A stretch of 64,000 bases of DNA from Geminicoccaceae bacterium (GTDB taxonomy: Bacteria > Pseudomonadota > Alphaproteobacteria > Geminicoccales > Geminicoccaceae). Positions within the stretch are counted from its first letter, which is position 1, and the number at the start of each line of letters is the position of its first letter. The notes under the pieces were generated by a model. That model saw nothing but the letters and a program-made list of their open reading frames with translations. It searched no databases and was not told where the DNA came from. The position numbers and the translations under genes are program-made. The stretch is taken from NCBI GenBank assembly GCA_028285265.1, contig JANQPX010000049.1, positions 124,001 through 188,000 on the forward strand, in the 5' to 3' direction. Below, in pieces: positions 1 through 9,187 of this stretch.

Positions 1-637
1 GACCCTTGCCCGTGCGCTGGTCGGCGTCTGGGCGCTTCGTTACGGCTCGGTACGTCTGGACGGTGTCGCGCTTGATCATTGGCACCCGGAAGACCTAAGT
101 CGGCAGATCGGGTACCTGCCGCAGGATGTGGAGCTATTCGACGGTACGGTCAGCGACAACATCGCACGCTTTGCCCGCGATCCGGACCCGCGTGCGATCG
201 TATCAGCCGCCAAAATGGCGGGTGTCCATGAGATGATCCTCAGGCTCCCCGAAGGCTACAACACGGCTATTGGCGAGGGCGGCTCGAAGCTTTCCGGCGG
301 TCAGCGCCAGCGCATCGGGCTTGCACGAGCGATGTTTGGCGACCCGTTCCTCGTCGTGTTGGACGAGCCCAATGCTAGCCTCGATTCGATCGGCGACAGC
401 GCGCTCACGGATGCGATCCGGCACATGAAGGCCAAGGGTCAGATCGTGGTGGTGATGGCCCATCGTCCGAGCGCGATCGAAGCCTGCGACAAGCTTCTTG
501 TGCTTCATGGCGGCCGTCAGGAGGCCTTCGGCAACAAGCCGGACATCCTCGCTGCGACCACCAGAAACGCCGAGCAAATTGGCGAAAATGTTACGGCCCT
601 GCCAACCACGCGCATGGCCTCGGCTGCAGCCCGCTAA
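1..637 (+). CDS. Type I secretion system ABC transporter, C-terminal ATPase part (5' truncated)
   Basis: The window begins inside this gene; the reading frame is open from base 2 and ends at TAA 635-637. Only the C-terminal part of the nucleotide-binding domain is visible: a Q-loop (GYLPQDVELFDGTV), the ABC signature LSGGQRQR, a Walker B strand ending in LDEP, a D-loop (ASLDS) and the switch His (MAHRPS). The VELFDGTVSDNI stretch and the following HlyD-type gene are typical of the PrtD/HlyB class of inner-membrane transporters that power type I protein secretion. The Walker A motif and membrane domain lie upstream of the window. The cargo is unknown. The family call is firm; the secretion role rests on the neighbour. 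Confidence 0.9.
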   Translation, partial: TLARALVGVWALRYGSVRLDGVALDHWHPEDLSRQIGYLPQDVELFDGTVSDNIARFARDPDPRAIVSAAKMAGVHEMILRLPEGYNTAIGEGGSKLSGGQRQRIGLARAMFGDPFLVVLDEPNASLDSIGDSALTDAIRHMKAKGQIVVVMAHRPSAIEACDKLLVLHGGRQEAFGNKPDILAATTRNAEQIGENVTALPTTRMASAAAR

Positions 638-651
638 CAGGAGACAATTCC

Positions 652-1983
652 ATGAACGAGCGTGTGACCATTATCGATACGACGCCCGTGACCGATGTGC
701 CACTGAACGAGAGCGGGCGCGTCTATACCATCGCCGGTCTCTTGATCATCCTCGCCTTGTTCGGCGGGGCAGGTGCCTGGGCAGCCATGGCAGAGCTGAA
801 CGGTGCGGTGATCGCTCCGGGCCGCGTGACGGTCGAATCGAACCGCAAGACCGTGCAGCATCTGGATGGTGGCATTATCAGCGACATTCTGGTCAAGGAT
901 GGCGATCTGGTGACACCGGGCGAGGTGCTGATGCGTGTCAGCAGTACCATCGACCGGGCAACCTACGACGCGACGATTGGCAAGCTTGATGAGTTGCATG
1001 CTCGACGAGCGCGGCTCGTGGCGGAGCGTGACGGTCGAACTGACATTGATTTGCCAACAGATATGAGAGCTCGACAGAGCGATCCTGAGGTGATCAGAAT
1101 CATTAACGGTGAGACAGATCTATTCCAGGCGCGCCGCTCCAGCCGGGAGGGCACCGAGCGGCTGTTGCGCCAGCGAATCGAGGGGTATCGCCAGCAGATT
1201 GCAGGGCTAGAGGGTCAGATTGGCTCTAAAGGTCGCCAGGTCGAGCTGGTGATGGAGGAGCACCGCAATCTCAAGATCCTCTATGACAAAGGTTATGCGA
1301 CCCTTACTAGACTTCTTGCCCTTCAGCGGCAGGCGGAGCAGCTTGAAGGTGAGCAGGACGCGCATCGCTCAGAGATTGCAACCGTCGGTAATGCTATTGC
1401 TGAGACCGAGCTTGAGCTCGCCCAGCTCGATCGCGACATCCAGGAGCGGGTGACGGCCGAGCTGCGTGCGGTTGAGGCGGAGATCTTCGGACTTCAGGAA
1501 AGGAGGGTGACGGCCGAGGAGCGCCTGAAGCGTGCAGACATTATTGCGCCTCATGCTGGCGTCGTCCTCGATCTCGCCGTGCATACAGTCGGTGGCGTGA
1601 TTGCGCCTGGCCAGCCATTAATGGACATCGTGCCGGACAGCGATACGCTCCTGGTCGAAGCGCAGGTTGCCACCAGCGACATCGACAAGATCACCCTTGG
1701 CCAGACCTCGGTCGTGCGTCTCTCTGCCTTCGATCAAGCGGAAACGCCGGAGATCATGGGCCGGGTGGAGTCGATCTCGGCGGACCGCTTGATCGATGAA
1801 GTAACCAATCAGCCCTACTACATGGCGCGCATCGCCATCACGGGGGACGCCGGCGCCGACCGTTTCGATCTCGTGCCGGGCATGCCGGCCGAGGTGTTCA
1901 TCGAGAGTGGCGAGCGCACCGCGATAAGCTATTTCGTGAAGCCGCTGACTGATCGCCTGGCCCGAACGTTCGTCGAAGGTTGA
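652..1983 (+). CDS. HlyD/PrtE-family periplasmic adaptor of type I secretion
   Basis: A 443-residue membrane fusion protein that would link the inner-membrane ABC transporter to a TolC-like outer-membrane channel. It has a short cytoplasmic N-terminus, one membrane segment at about residues 25-48, a biotinyl-lipoyl half with the pattern VQHLDGGII...VKDGDLVTPGEVL, a long charged coiled coil (about 110-300) and a C-terminal beta-barrel/lipoyl half containing GMPAEVFI. The length matches the family. ATG 652 has an AGGAGA ribosome site seven bases upstream and lies 14 bp after the transporter stop, so the two are an operon. No TolC-like gene is visible here. Confidence 0.93.
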   Translation: MNERVTIIDTTPVTDVPLNESGRVYTIAGLLIILALFGGAGAWAAMAELNGAVIAPGRVTVESNRKTVQHLDGGIISDILVKDGDLVTPGEVLMRVSSTIDRATYDATIGKLDELHARRARLVAERDGRTDIDLPTDMRARQSDPEVIRIINGETDLFQARRSSREGTERLLRQRIEGYRQQIAGLEGQIGSKGRQVELVMEEHRNLKILYDKGYATLTRLLALQRQAEQLEGEQDAHRSEIATVGNAIAETELELAQLDRDIQERVTAELRAVEAEIFGLQERRVTAEERLKRADIIAPHAGVVLDLAVHTVGGVIAPGQPLMDIVPDSDTLLVEAQVATSDIDKITLGQTSVVRLSAFDQAETPEIMGRVESISADRLIDEVTNQPYYMARIAITGDAGADRFDLVPGMPAEVFIESGERTAISYFVKPLTDRLARTFVEG

Positions 1984-2021
1984 GACGACAGCCAGGCGCT
2001 TAAGAGAAGGGATGGATCGCT

Positions 2022-2843
2022 ATGACCGCCTTGATCGATGACATGATCGCTAGTGTTGCCCGGGAAATCTCGGCTCGGCCGGAGCAGGTGGAAGCGGTGA
2101 TCGAGGTCTTGGAAACGGATCCGGACGCGATTGGCGCCAATGGCGAATGTCACGGGCTCGACAGCGATCAGATTCATTGGATCAGGAATCGTCTGTCATC
2201 GCTTCGTGACCAGCGGACACTCCGCCGGGGCCACGTCGACCGGCATGAGCGGGACGGCACCGATCTTCAGCCATCGGCCGGCGGCTGGCGGATCAAACAG
2301 CAAAGGACGTCCGGCGAGTCTGGGCGTGACAACAATCGTTTGAGGCGGTCTCCAGGGAGTCGAAAGCAACGTCTCTCGGCGCCGTCTCAAGCGCCACACT
2401 ATCATCGACCTGAAGGTCAGGTTAGCCATGCAGTGAAACGCGGGTTGGCGTTCCGGGATCGTAAGCGACTTCCCACCTCATCGAGAAGGTCGACGCCGTT
2501 GCAAAGCGTCCGCTATCGCCGGCTCTTTGTTTTGATCGTGGGTGTTGCACTAGGCGCAGTCGCTATGCACGCTATTCTACTCAACGACATGATCTTTCAG
2601 CTTCGTGGCGATCATAAGCCGATCCATGTGCCGGTGGGCTTACCCGCGGAGCCATCGCAAGCGAAGCAGGTCGTCGGCGTCCGATCGGATGGTGCAAGCC
2701 TCGTTGACCAGCCGATTTTGAAGGCAACAGCGGTTGGCCTGTCAGACAAGGAAGAGCTTGAGCATGCTGCAAACATGCTCGAACGCCTAGTTGCGGAGTC
2801 TCGTCAGGTCGACCCACAAGAACGTCAGAGGGAAACGCGTTAG
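2022..2843 (+). CDS. Hypothetical Arg-rich protein with one membrane segment
   Basis: I do not recognise this 273-residue protein. It follows the HlyD gene by 38 bp on the same strand, with GGGATGG upstream of ATG 2022. Residues 1-65 look like an ordinary acidic helical domain. Residues 65-165 are very rich in Arg, Ser and Gln and look disordered. A single hydrophobic segment (about 168-188, LFVLIVGVALGAVAM) follows, then a charged tail. It may be a membrane-anchored accessory of the secretion operon, but nothing shows a function. The odd middle composition leaves room for a frameshift or a mis-called frame. Confidence 0.45.
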   Translation: MTALIDDMIASVAREISARPEQVEAVIEVLETDPDAIGANGECHGLDSDQIHWIRNRLSSLRDQRTLRRGHVDRHERDGTDLQPSAGGWRIKQQRTSGESGRDNNRLRRSPGSRKQRLSAPSQAPHYHRPEGQVSHAVKRGLAFRDRKRLPTSSRRSTPLQSVRYRRLFVLIVGVALGAVAMHAILLNDMIFQLRGDHKPIHVPVGLPAEPSQAKQVVGVRSDGASLVDQPILKATAVGLSDKEELEHAANMLERLVAESRQVDPQERQRETR

Positions 2844-3064
2844 CAGACAGGTCGTCGTGACGATCCCTTAATCACAGCAGTTCTTCGGCTTTGGTAAGAC
2901 CTTGCGCTGCGCTACCCACCAGCTTTCAACCATCTTGATAGTGACGTTCAGCTTCAAGAACAGTGCGCCGCGACGGGATCCATGATTTGAGATCCCGTTT
3001 CCAAGTCTCATCTTGCCAATCATTCGGGTAAAACTAAGGCCCCAGCCACCTGTAGAAGCAAAGA

Positions 3065-3535
3065 CTAAGACAAAGTACCCAACACACTCCTTAGAAACTG
3101 AATGAACATGCCAAACGAGATAATCGGGACAAAAATAACGCTCGTTACATTCATAAACCAAACAAAGCCAAGCACACGATTTCGAGCCCAAGACATTCCA
3201 CCAAGGAATTGGAGGCGGTTCCGTTTCAGAGAAGGGTACCCGAACGCAATACGGAGCCGGCCCCAGACGTGAAATACCAGCACAAGAGCGGTCCCTGGTG
3301 CTAAGAGAAACGTTGCGATCAAATCCTTGACCGACATCTCAGACACGGCGTGTTCGAACAGAACTTGGAAGACCACGACTATGAACATCATCGCCAATGC
3401 TCCTGTCTGGATGGCACCTGTCCACCAGAAGTCCTCGCCATAGGCAACGATGTCGAGAAAAGCGATTCGCCCAACGTGTCGACATCTCTCCCATTTTCGG
3501 CGCCAAGATCGGGGCCGGCGTCGTTTCGATAACAA
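3065..3535 (-). CDS. Hypothetical small membrane protein (start uncertain)
   Basis: An unrecognised hydrophobic protein of up to 156 residues with about three candidate membrane stretches: ALAMMFIVVVFQVLF, LIATFLLAPGTALVLVFHVW and SVIFVPIISFGMFIQFL. The longest frame opens with a TTG at 3535 without a ribosome site. ATG 3391 has AGGAG eight bases upstream and would give 108 residues. A different frame opens at ATG 3557 with a plausible N-terminus (MTSRKNTVVIETTPAP), so a one-base shift near 3460 could join the two. Nothing indicates function. The 221 bp between 2843 and 3065 hold nothing I recognise. Confidence 0.4.
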   Translation of the reverse strand: MLSKRRRPRSWRRKWERCRHVGRIAFLDIVAYGEDFWWTGAIQTGALAMMFIVVVFQVLFEHAVSEMSVKDLIATFLLAPGTALVLVFHVWGRLRIAFGYPSLKRNRLQFLGGMSWARNRVLGFVWFMNVTSVIFVPIISFGMFIQFLRSVLGTLS

Positions 3536-3612
3536 CGGTGTTCTTCCTTGATGTCATCTCGTGTGATGCAACCGCCTATATTTGGTCAGTAGGAGTGACT
3601 TAGCGAAGCCTC

Positions 3613-3915
3613 TTATTCGGGGCTAAGGTCGTCAAGTTCTTGCTTTTTGTTATCGAGGAGATGTCGATGCTGGCGGTTCGCTTCATTGCAGAAGATATGC
3701 CGAGTTGCAGAACGAATAAGCCGCAGATCCTGCTCTGCTTCCGAAAAGATGGCCCGGGTTCCGGGGAGAAGGTCACAATGGCCGACAATGCCATCACGGT
3801 TTGAGATCAAGGTGCTCGGAAGAATCGTCGCGGTCCCAGCGCCGGCAGTCGCCCCATGAATCCCATGTGCTCCGTGCACCCCTTGAACAGGGCCAAGGCT
3901 TGACAAGATCGTCAT
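3613..3915 (-). CDS. Small hypothetical protein with strong ribosome site
   Basis: An unrecognised 100-residue protein. ATG 3915 is preceded by AAGGGGGG about six bases upstream, one of the strongest ribosome sites in the window, which is the main reason to accept it. The N-terminal third is rich in Gly, His and Ala (VHGAHGIHGATAGAG); the rest is polar and helical with a single Cys. It lies 57 bp downstream of the adenylate cyclase gene on the same strand and could be cotranscribed with it. No function can be assigned. Confidence 0.5.
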   Translation of the reverse strand: MTILSSLGPVQGVHGAHGIHGATAGAGTATILPSTLISNRDGIVGHCDLLPGTRAIFSEAEQDLRLIRSATRHIFCNEANRQHRHLLDNKKQELDDLSPE

Positions 3916-3972
3916 TATTTCCCCCCTTGAGTATTCTATATCAGCAAAAGAATTGCCGGATTTGATATTTCT

Positions 3973-5757
3973 TCAACGTGGTACGCCAGCGCCTTCCAGA
4001 GCCTTCGCCCACTCTTGTCCTGTTTTGAATGGAGCAGCTGGTGTGCTTTTCAGATACTTGCTTACGGTGAAATCAGGTGCCAATGCCAAAAGTTCTTGGA
4101 CGGTAGCTCGAGCCTCATCCTTGAGGCCCAACTGCCATTCTGCAATGGCCTTGGCACGATAGGTTGAAGCATGAAAACGATCGATACTCAGCGACTGGCG
4201 CGCAAGTTCGATGGCTCTTTGATGCCGCCCGTCGACGAGGCAAGCGGTTGCCGCCAGGGACAAGTGGAACGCTCGCTGCGGATCAAGCGGCGACAACATT
4301 AGCGCGCGACTTGTGTCCTGAACCGCCTGTTTGCCCTCGTCCATGAAGGCATGCAGCGTTCCCTTCAACAGCCAGGCCAATCCATTATTTGGATTGGTCT
4401 CAATCGCGGCCTGATAGCGCAACTGCGCATCATCTAATTGCTTGAGAAGATAAGTGTGAATAGAGCCGTCAATTGCAAGCGCAAGAGAGCATTCAGGATC
4501 AACGTCTAGAGCACGATTTGTACAAGCCTGCGCAAGCCGCGCATCTTGGCTTGGATCTGGCGACCAGCCCTGGGTTACACGCAGAACGTGCCAGTTGGCC
4601 ATCCACGCCTGAGCAACAGCCTGGCGCGTGGCGCGATTCAGCAACGTCTGTAGGAGATTCCCTGCTTCTTCGAAGCTTTGCCGCGATACACGGTTCATCA
4701 ACGTGATTCCGGCGATCAGCAATGTGTAGTTGTCGAGCGTCGGCAGGGCTTGTGATCGAGCCCGTTGAACTTCGTTCAATACCAACGTTGTCATGACGTC
4801 CGCAACGACGCTATCGATCAACTCTCCTTCGCCGTCCACGATTGAAGGAACTTGGTCAGTGAAGCGTCGGACCCAAACGATGTGCCCGGACTTAGTCTCC
4901 GCCAACTCGGCATCGAGACTGATATGCTGGCCATCGACGCGGTAGATTCCAGAGAGGACATAGTCTGCATCGAGATGAGCGTTGATTGTCGTTAGTGTCG
5001 CGTGACGTCCTCGGAAACCTGTGGTCGACAAACGAGAGATCACATTAAGCTCGGGTGAGCCTGACACCTTGCGAATGATCTCCTCAGCGAGAATCTCGCC
5101 AAGTAGATCGTGCCGAGAATCCATACAGCGCGACGTAAAGGGAATGATAGCGATCGTGGGTAGAAGGTTCTCTAGGGAGAAACCCGGTTCGATCGTCGGC
5201 CGAGGGCCAGGTGGGCCGATTCGAAATGCGCGTACAGGATTTCTGACATGCTTCAGGTAGCAGTCGCCAAGATCCTCGATATCCGCATCGAGCCCGGAGG
5301 TGATCTGGCATTGAACCTGCGCAGAAATCACGATTTCGCATGGCCCTGCTAAGCCTGCCAGTCTCGCCGCTAAATTGACGCTATGGCCAAAGACGTCTTG
5401 GGTCTGGAGTATGACGTCGCCAACTTCAATCCCGATACGGAGAAGGAGATGCAAATCAGGCGGCAGGCCAAAATTTTGCCGCCGACTGAAGTGTTGAATG
5501 GCCAGAGCTGCCGATACAGCTTCACGCGCATCGTTGAATTCGAGCATGAAGCCGTCGCCTAGGGCATTTACTAGGCGTCCGTTCCCTTGTGAAATGAGAT
5601 CCGTTTCCACATGTCGAACCAAAGTCAGCCAGCGTGAAACCACGCCTTCCTCGTCGGCTTCGATTAAGCGCACCGATTCAACGACATCCGCGATCAGCAC
5701 GACTCGATTTGAACGCCTTATGTGTCTCGTAAAATCATAACTTTCGCCGGAAAGCAC
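3973..5757 (-). CDS. Class III adenylate/guanylate cyclase with TPR tail
   Basis: A 594-residue soluble protein. Residues 17-180 form a class III nucleotidyl cyclase domain: LIADVVESVRL with a metal-binding Asp, ALGDGFMLEF, and FGHSVNLAARLAG. The following region (about 200-330, TIAIIPFTSR...DYVLSGIYR...HIVWVRRF) is the FlgO-like domain common in rhizobial cyclases of this type. The last 250 residues are TPR-like helical repeats (for example PNNGLAWLLKGTLHAFM). It would make cAMP or cGMP in response to partner binding at the TPRs. GTG 5757 is chosen because the domain begins soon after it; the ribosome site is weak. The regulatory input is unknown. Confidence 0.88.
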   Translation of the reverse strand: MLSGESYDFTRHIRRSNRVVLIADVVESVRLIEADEEGVVSRWLTLVRHVETDLISQGNGRLVNALGDGFMLEFNDAREAVSAALAIQHFSRRQNFGLPPDLHLLLRIGIEVGDVILQTQDVFGHSVNLAARLAGLAGPCEIVISAQVQCQITSGLDADIEDLGDCYLKHVRNPVRAFRIGPPGPRPTIEPGFSLENLLPTIAIIPFTSRCMDSRHDLLGEILAEEIIRKVSGSPELNVISRLSTTGFRGRHATLTTINAHLDADYVLSGIYRVDGQHISLDAELAETKSGHIVWVRRFTDQVPSIVDGEGELIDSVVADVMTTLVLNEVQRARSQALPTLDNYTLLIAGITLMNRVSRQSFEEAGNLLQTLLNRATRQAVAQAWMANWHVLRVTQGWSPDPSQDARLAQACTNRALDVDPECSLALAIDGSIHTYLLKQLDDAQLRYQAAIETNPNNGLAWLLKGTLHAFMDEGKQAVQDTSRALMLSPLDPQRAFHLSLAATACLVDGRHQRAIELARQSLSIDRFHASTYRAKAIAEWQLGLKDEARATVQELLALAPDFTVSKYLKSTPAAPFKTGQEWAKALEGAGVPR

Positions 5758-5940
5758 TTGCTAGGCCCCCCCCTGCAATCTTCCGGGCGCTTGCTGGTTG
5801 TCTTCGATCGATCAATGTCGAACTAATGCTTCGATCGAAACACACACCAATCGCCGTTGCTCATTCAGTACAGACCTGAACCTGAGCTCTTTCTTTGAAA
5901 TAGTTCACAATTTGATGCTGCAACAGTTCGAAGAATGTTT

Positions 5941-6693
5941 CTAGAACGTTACAATTAAATTATCGGCGGCAAATTCAAATCGACCAGGGTCTAGGGTCTG
6001 TGCACGATCTAGCATCGGCTGGCTCATATGCGTGAGAAGGATGCGCTTCGCTTTCAGGTCATTTTGATGCTTGTCCAACGTCTTCCAGTCCAGATGGCCG
6101 AAGTTGTTCGGCTCGTAGCTGTGACACTCGCAAATGAACAGATCAGCGTTATGAGCGAGATCGATCAGTGTATCGGTCCAGCTGGTATCCCCAGAGAAGG
6201 CGAAGACCTTGCCTGAAAATTCCAAGCGAAACGCCAGTGCCGGTGATGGTTTGGGGTGGTCAACTTTGTAAGGTTTGACCTTAACATTCTCGAACTTCTG
6301 AATGATTCCAGGCTGGAATTCTACAAATGTCAGAGGAAATCGCCAATCGATGTCTATCAGATTCGGAAAAAGCAACTCAATCGTTTCGGTGATCCGATCT
6401 CTGATTCCTGGAGGGCCTGCAATCGTAAGGGGCCGCTGGCGTCTGCTGGCAAACTGGGCGTCGAGTAAGAAAAACGGCAACCCACCAAAATGATCACCAT
6501 GCAGGTGGCTGATCAGAATTTGGTCAATTTGATTGAGGTCAGGTACTGCCTGCCTCAAGGGGGCGAGTGCGCTGGCTCCGAAGTCTATGAGCATAGACTG
6601 TTCGCGCACGCCAAGTTGAAAGCAGGTTTGATGTCGGCCTCCGGTGCAGAAGGCATCACCACAACCAATGATCCGAAGATAGGTATCCGTCAT
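5941..6693 (-). CDS. Metallo-beta-lactamase-fold hydrolase, RNase Z-like
   Basis: A 250-residue enzyme with the MBL-fold metal motif HLHGDH (residues 63-68), further ligands in FSGDTSW and CECHSYE, and a C-terminal LLTHMSQ. The layout matches the RNase Z/ElaC-like and phosphodiesterase-like group rather than beta-lactamases. It would be a cytoplasmic two-metal hydrolase. The substrate cannot be told from sequence: a cyclic nucleotide phosphodiesterase role would fit the cyclase gene 184 bp downstream, but that is only inference from position. The 180 bp between it and the cyclase hold no gene I can see. Confidence 0.85.
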   Translation of the reverse strand: MTDTYLRIIGCGDAFCTGGRHQTCFQLGVREQSMLIDFGASALAPLRQAVPDLNQIDQILISHLHGDHFGGLPFFLLDAQFASRRQRPLTIAGPPGIRDRITETIELLFPNLIDIDWRFPLTFVEFQPGIIQKFENVKVKPYKVDHPKPSPALAFRLEFSGKVFAFSGDTSWTDTLIDLAHNADLFICECHSYEPNNFGHLDWKTLDKHQNDLKAKRILLTHMSQPMLDRAQTLDPGRFEFAADNLIVTF

Positions 6694-6840
6694 TGGCTTG
6701 ATCTAGACTGATCGAATGGTGGTCTGCTGTGAAGTATGTCACAGCACGGTAAAATCCTCCGACGCATCGTTATTTCTCTTCATCCTAGAGTTCGCGTCTG
6801 CACATTACGCCACGATTGGTTCAATTATTGAGGTCATAGG

Positions 6841-7893
6841 TTGCAAAGCGCAACCTTGCCAATTCCTAAGCACCCTGCAAACGTTGATGCAAGGGTCGCC
6901 TCATTGTCATTGGGAACAGCGCTCTTGAATGCAAGACTGCCCGCTACGCTCAACCGGCCATCAATGCTACCTGGCACTGAGCATGAGATCACCAGCCCTG
7001 AGCTCGCCAAAAAGATTTTGGATATTCTCAAGCGCGAGCACGCATCGGCGGGTTTTCACATTCGTGAGCAGTGGCTTGCGGACGTCCTGGGCGTCTCGCG
7101 CTCGCCCATCCGAACGGCACTTCGGGATCTGGAGCGTCTCGACATCGTGCGCTCGGAGCAAAAGAAGGGATATTTTCTTGAAGCAGATGTGGGCAGCGAG
7201 GCCTTCGACAATGTCAATCTGCCCATGGCCGAGACTGAACGGATCTATCGGCAGATCGCGAGCGAGCGCTTTGCCGGTCTGATTGGAGATCAGATCTCTG
7301 TCGCCGATCTCGTGCGACGCTTTCAGACCAGCCGTAGCGTCATTCGAAAAGTACTGGCGAGCATGCAGGAGGATGGCCTTGTTGAAAAGACCGCAGGGCA
7401 TGGCTGGATCTTTGGCCCGGCGCTGAACGACGAAGCGTCCTATCAGGAAAGCTACCGCCTGCGCCTTTTGATCGAGCCTGCTGCTCTCATCGAGGGCGGA
7501 TTTGACCTGCCGCTCGCCGAATTGGCTGACCTACGAAGGATGCACCATGCAGCCCTATCGAAAGGGCTTGCCAATGAGAGCATTGCCAGTCTGTTTGACA
7601 TCGACGCGGCGTTCCACGACACGCTTGGGGAAGCCTGTGGCAATCGCTTCCTTGCGCAGGCGATTCGTCAGCAGACACGTCTTAGGCGTCTTTCAGAATA
7701 TGAGAAATACACCGAACGAGAACGCCGGGCCCGATCGTTCGAGGAGCATTTGTCGATTCTCGATGCGATTGAGCGAGGTGCATTTATTGATGCTGCCGAA
7801 CGCATGGCGCTGCATATTCGGACCTCCGACGCCAATCGACCCGACTTCCGTAAAGTGCGCGTGCTGGCCCACCGCCGTTTGACGCGCCGTTGA
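6841..7893 (+). CDS. GntR-family regulator with two winged helices and FCD domain
   Basis: A DNA-binding regulator of 350 residues if started at TTG 6841, which has GAGGT seven bases upstream; ATG 6964 is an alternative with no good ribosome site. Residues about 53-110 form a GntR winged helix (WLADVLGVSRSPIRTALRDLERLDIV). A second winged helix follows at about 150-190 (DLVRRFQTSRSVIRKVLASMQEDGLV). Residues 205-335 form an FCD ligand-binding domain with metal-site-like residues (DIDAAFHDTLG, FEEHLSILDAI). Two DNA-binding units before one FCD domain is unusual. It sits just upstream of the polyamine-type importer operon and probably controls it. Confidence 0.85.
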   Translation: MQSATLPIPKHPANVDARVASLSLGTALLNARLPATLNRPSMLPGTEHEITSPELAKKILDILKREHASAGFHIREQWLADVLGVSRSPIRTALRDLERLDIVRSEQKKGYFLEADVGSEAFDNVNLPMAETERIYRQIASERFAGLIGDQISVADLVRRFQTSRSVIRKVLASMQEDGLVEKTAGHGWIFGPALNDEASYQESYRLRLLIEPAALIEGGFDLPLAELADLRRMHHAALSKGLANESIASLFDIDAAFHDTLGEACGNRFLAQAIRQQTRLRRLSEYEKYTERERRARSFEEHLSILDAIERGAFIDAAERMALHIRTSDANRPDFRKVRVLAHRRLTRR

Positions 7894-7931
7894 TCTCCGG
7901 ACGCAAACGCATAATGATCATGTGCCCCGGA

Positions 7932-7957
7932 TTGTATCGTTTGCAAAAAAAATACAA
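7932..7957. promoter_or_regulatory. Candidate GntR operator before the polyamine-type importer
   Basis: TTGTAT (7932-7937) and ATACAA (7952-7957) form a perfect inverted pair of 6-bp arms separated by 14 bp, in the 156-bp gap between the GntR gene and the solute-binding protein gene. The TGTAT/ATACA half-sites resemble those seen before the microcompartment genes. The wider spacing makes this weaker than those; the binding protein is inferred. Confidence 0.4.
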
Positions 7958-8049
7958 ACTGATCTCAAGTTCAATGCGCAGGAGCGACAAGCAAGAAGCC
8001 TCGGTATCGGTAAGACACATGCTCAAAACGCAATGGGAGGACATCGATC

Positions 8050-9105
8050 ATGAAGACCATCAAGTGGGTCGCGAGCGCTTTGGCCATCACGGCCGCCATG
8101 ACGTCGGGTACCAGCTCCTCGTTGGCTGAGAACAAGATCGTGATTTCGAATTGGGACGGCTATATGCCAGCGGATCTGCCGGAAAAGTTCCAGGCGGAAA
8201 CCGGTATCGAGGTCGAGGTCGCCCTTCATGCTACCAATGAAGAAATCATGGGCAAGGTCGTGGCCAGTCAGGGACGTGGCTATGATGTATTGTTCGTTTC
8301 ATCGCCCTTCGCCGAGGCACTAAACAAGCTCGGCTTGTCCTCAGCGGTCGACCATGGCCAGATCCCGAATATGTCGAACCTGTATGCCGAGGCCAATGAT
8401 CTCGCCTACGATCCCGGCAACACGTTCTCGGTCCCTTACGCATGGGGCACGACTGGGCTTTGCTACCGTGCCGATCTAGTCGACGGTGAACCCTCGAGCT
8501 GGAACGATCTTCTGCAACCTGCCGATGATCTGAAGGGCAAGATCACGATGCTTGCGACCGATCGCTGGCTGATGGCCGCTGGTATGCTGGCAAAAGGCTA
8601 TTCGGTGAACGAGACCGATGAGGCCAAGATCGCCGAGGTCAAGGACTTGTTGATATCGGCCAAGCAGAACTTGCTGGCCTACGATGACACCACCTTCTAT
8701 TCAAAGCTAACCTCGGGCGAGGCCAGCCTGGTGCATGCTTGGGACGGGTGGTGCAATTACGGGATCGCCGAGAACGACCAGATCCAATATGTCATCCCGG
8801 AAGAGGGCACTGATCTCTGGGTCGACACCATGGTGATCACCGAGGCTTCGGAGAACAAGGAAGCGGCACACGCCTTTATCAACTATGTCCTCGGTGCTGA
8901 GACGGGCAAATGGGTTGCGGAGAACATTCTCTATAAGGTGCCGAACCAGGCAGCGATGTCAGCGCTCGACGCGTCGCTGATTGAGAGCTTTCCCAACCTT
9001 GGTCTCGAGCCCGCCGAGATGATGAAGCAGGAACAGCTCCGCGATCTAGGGCAGGCACAAAAGGCCTACTCGAAGGCGGTAACCGAGATCACGGCCTCGA
9101 ACTGA
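8050..9105 (+). CDS. Spermidine/putrescine-type ABC solute-binding protein
   Basis: A 351-residue periplasmic binding protein of the PotD/PotF class. It begins with a signal peptide (about 1-27, KWVASALAITAAMTSGTSSSLA) and continues with NKIVISNWDGYMPADLPEKF, the usual opening of this family. Family-typical stretches include YDVLFVSSPFA, FSVPYAWGTTGLCY and DGWCNYGIAENDQ. It would deliver a polyamine or related cationic amine to the permeases that follow. ATG 8050 has GGGAGG about 11 bases upstream. It heads the operon. The exact ligand is not readable from sequence. Confidence 0.9.
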   Translation: MKTIKWVASALAITAAMTSGTSSSLAENKIVISNWDGYMPADLPEKFQAETGIEVEVALHATNEEIMGKVVASQGRGYDVLFVSSPFAEALNKLGLSSAVDHGQIPNMSNLYAEANDLAYDPGNTFSVPYAWGTTGLCYRADLVDGEPSSWNDLLQPADDLKGKITMLATDRWLMAAGMLAKGYSVNETDEAKIAEVKDLLISAKQNLLAYDDTTFYSKLTSGEASLVHAWDGWCNYGIAENDQIQYVIPEEGTDLWVDTMVITEASENKEAAHAFINYVLGAETGKWVAENILYKVPNQAAMSALDASLIESFPNLGLEPAEMMKQEQLRDLGQAQKAYSKAVTEITASN

Positions 9106-9187
9106 GGGTCGAGGTGTACGAGCTGAACCTTGGGCAGGCAGTGTTCGCGCTGTCTGTCCGAGGCCTCACTGATTTGCTCTGATCACA

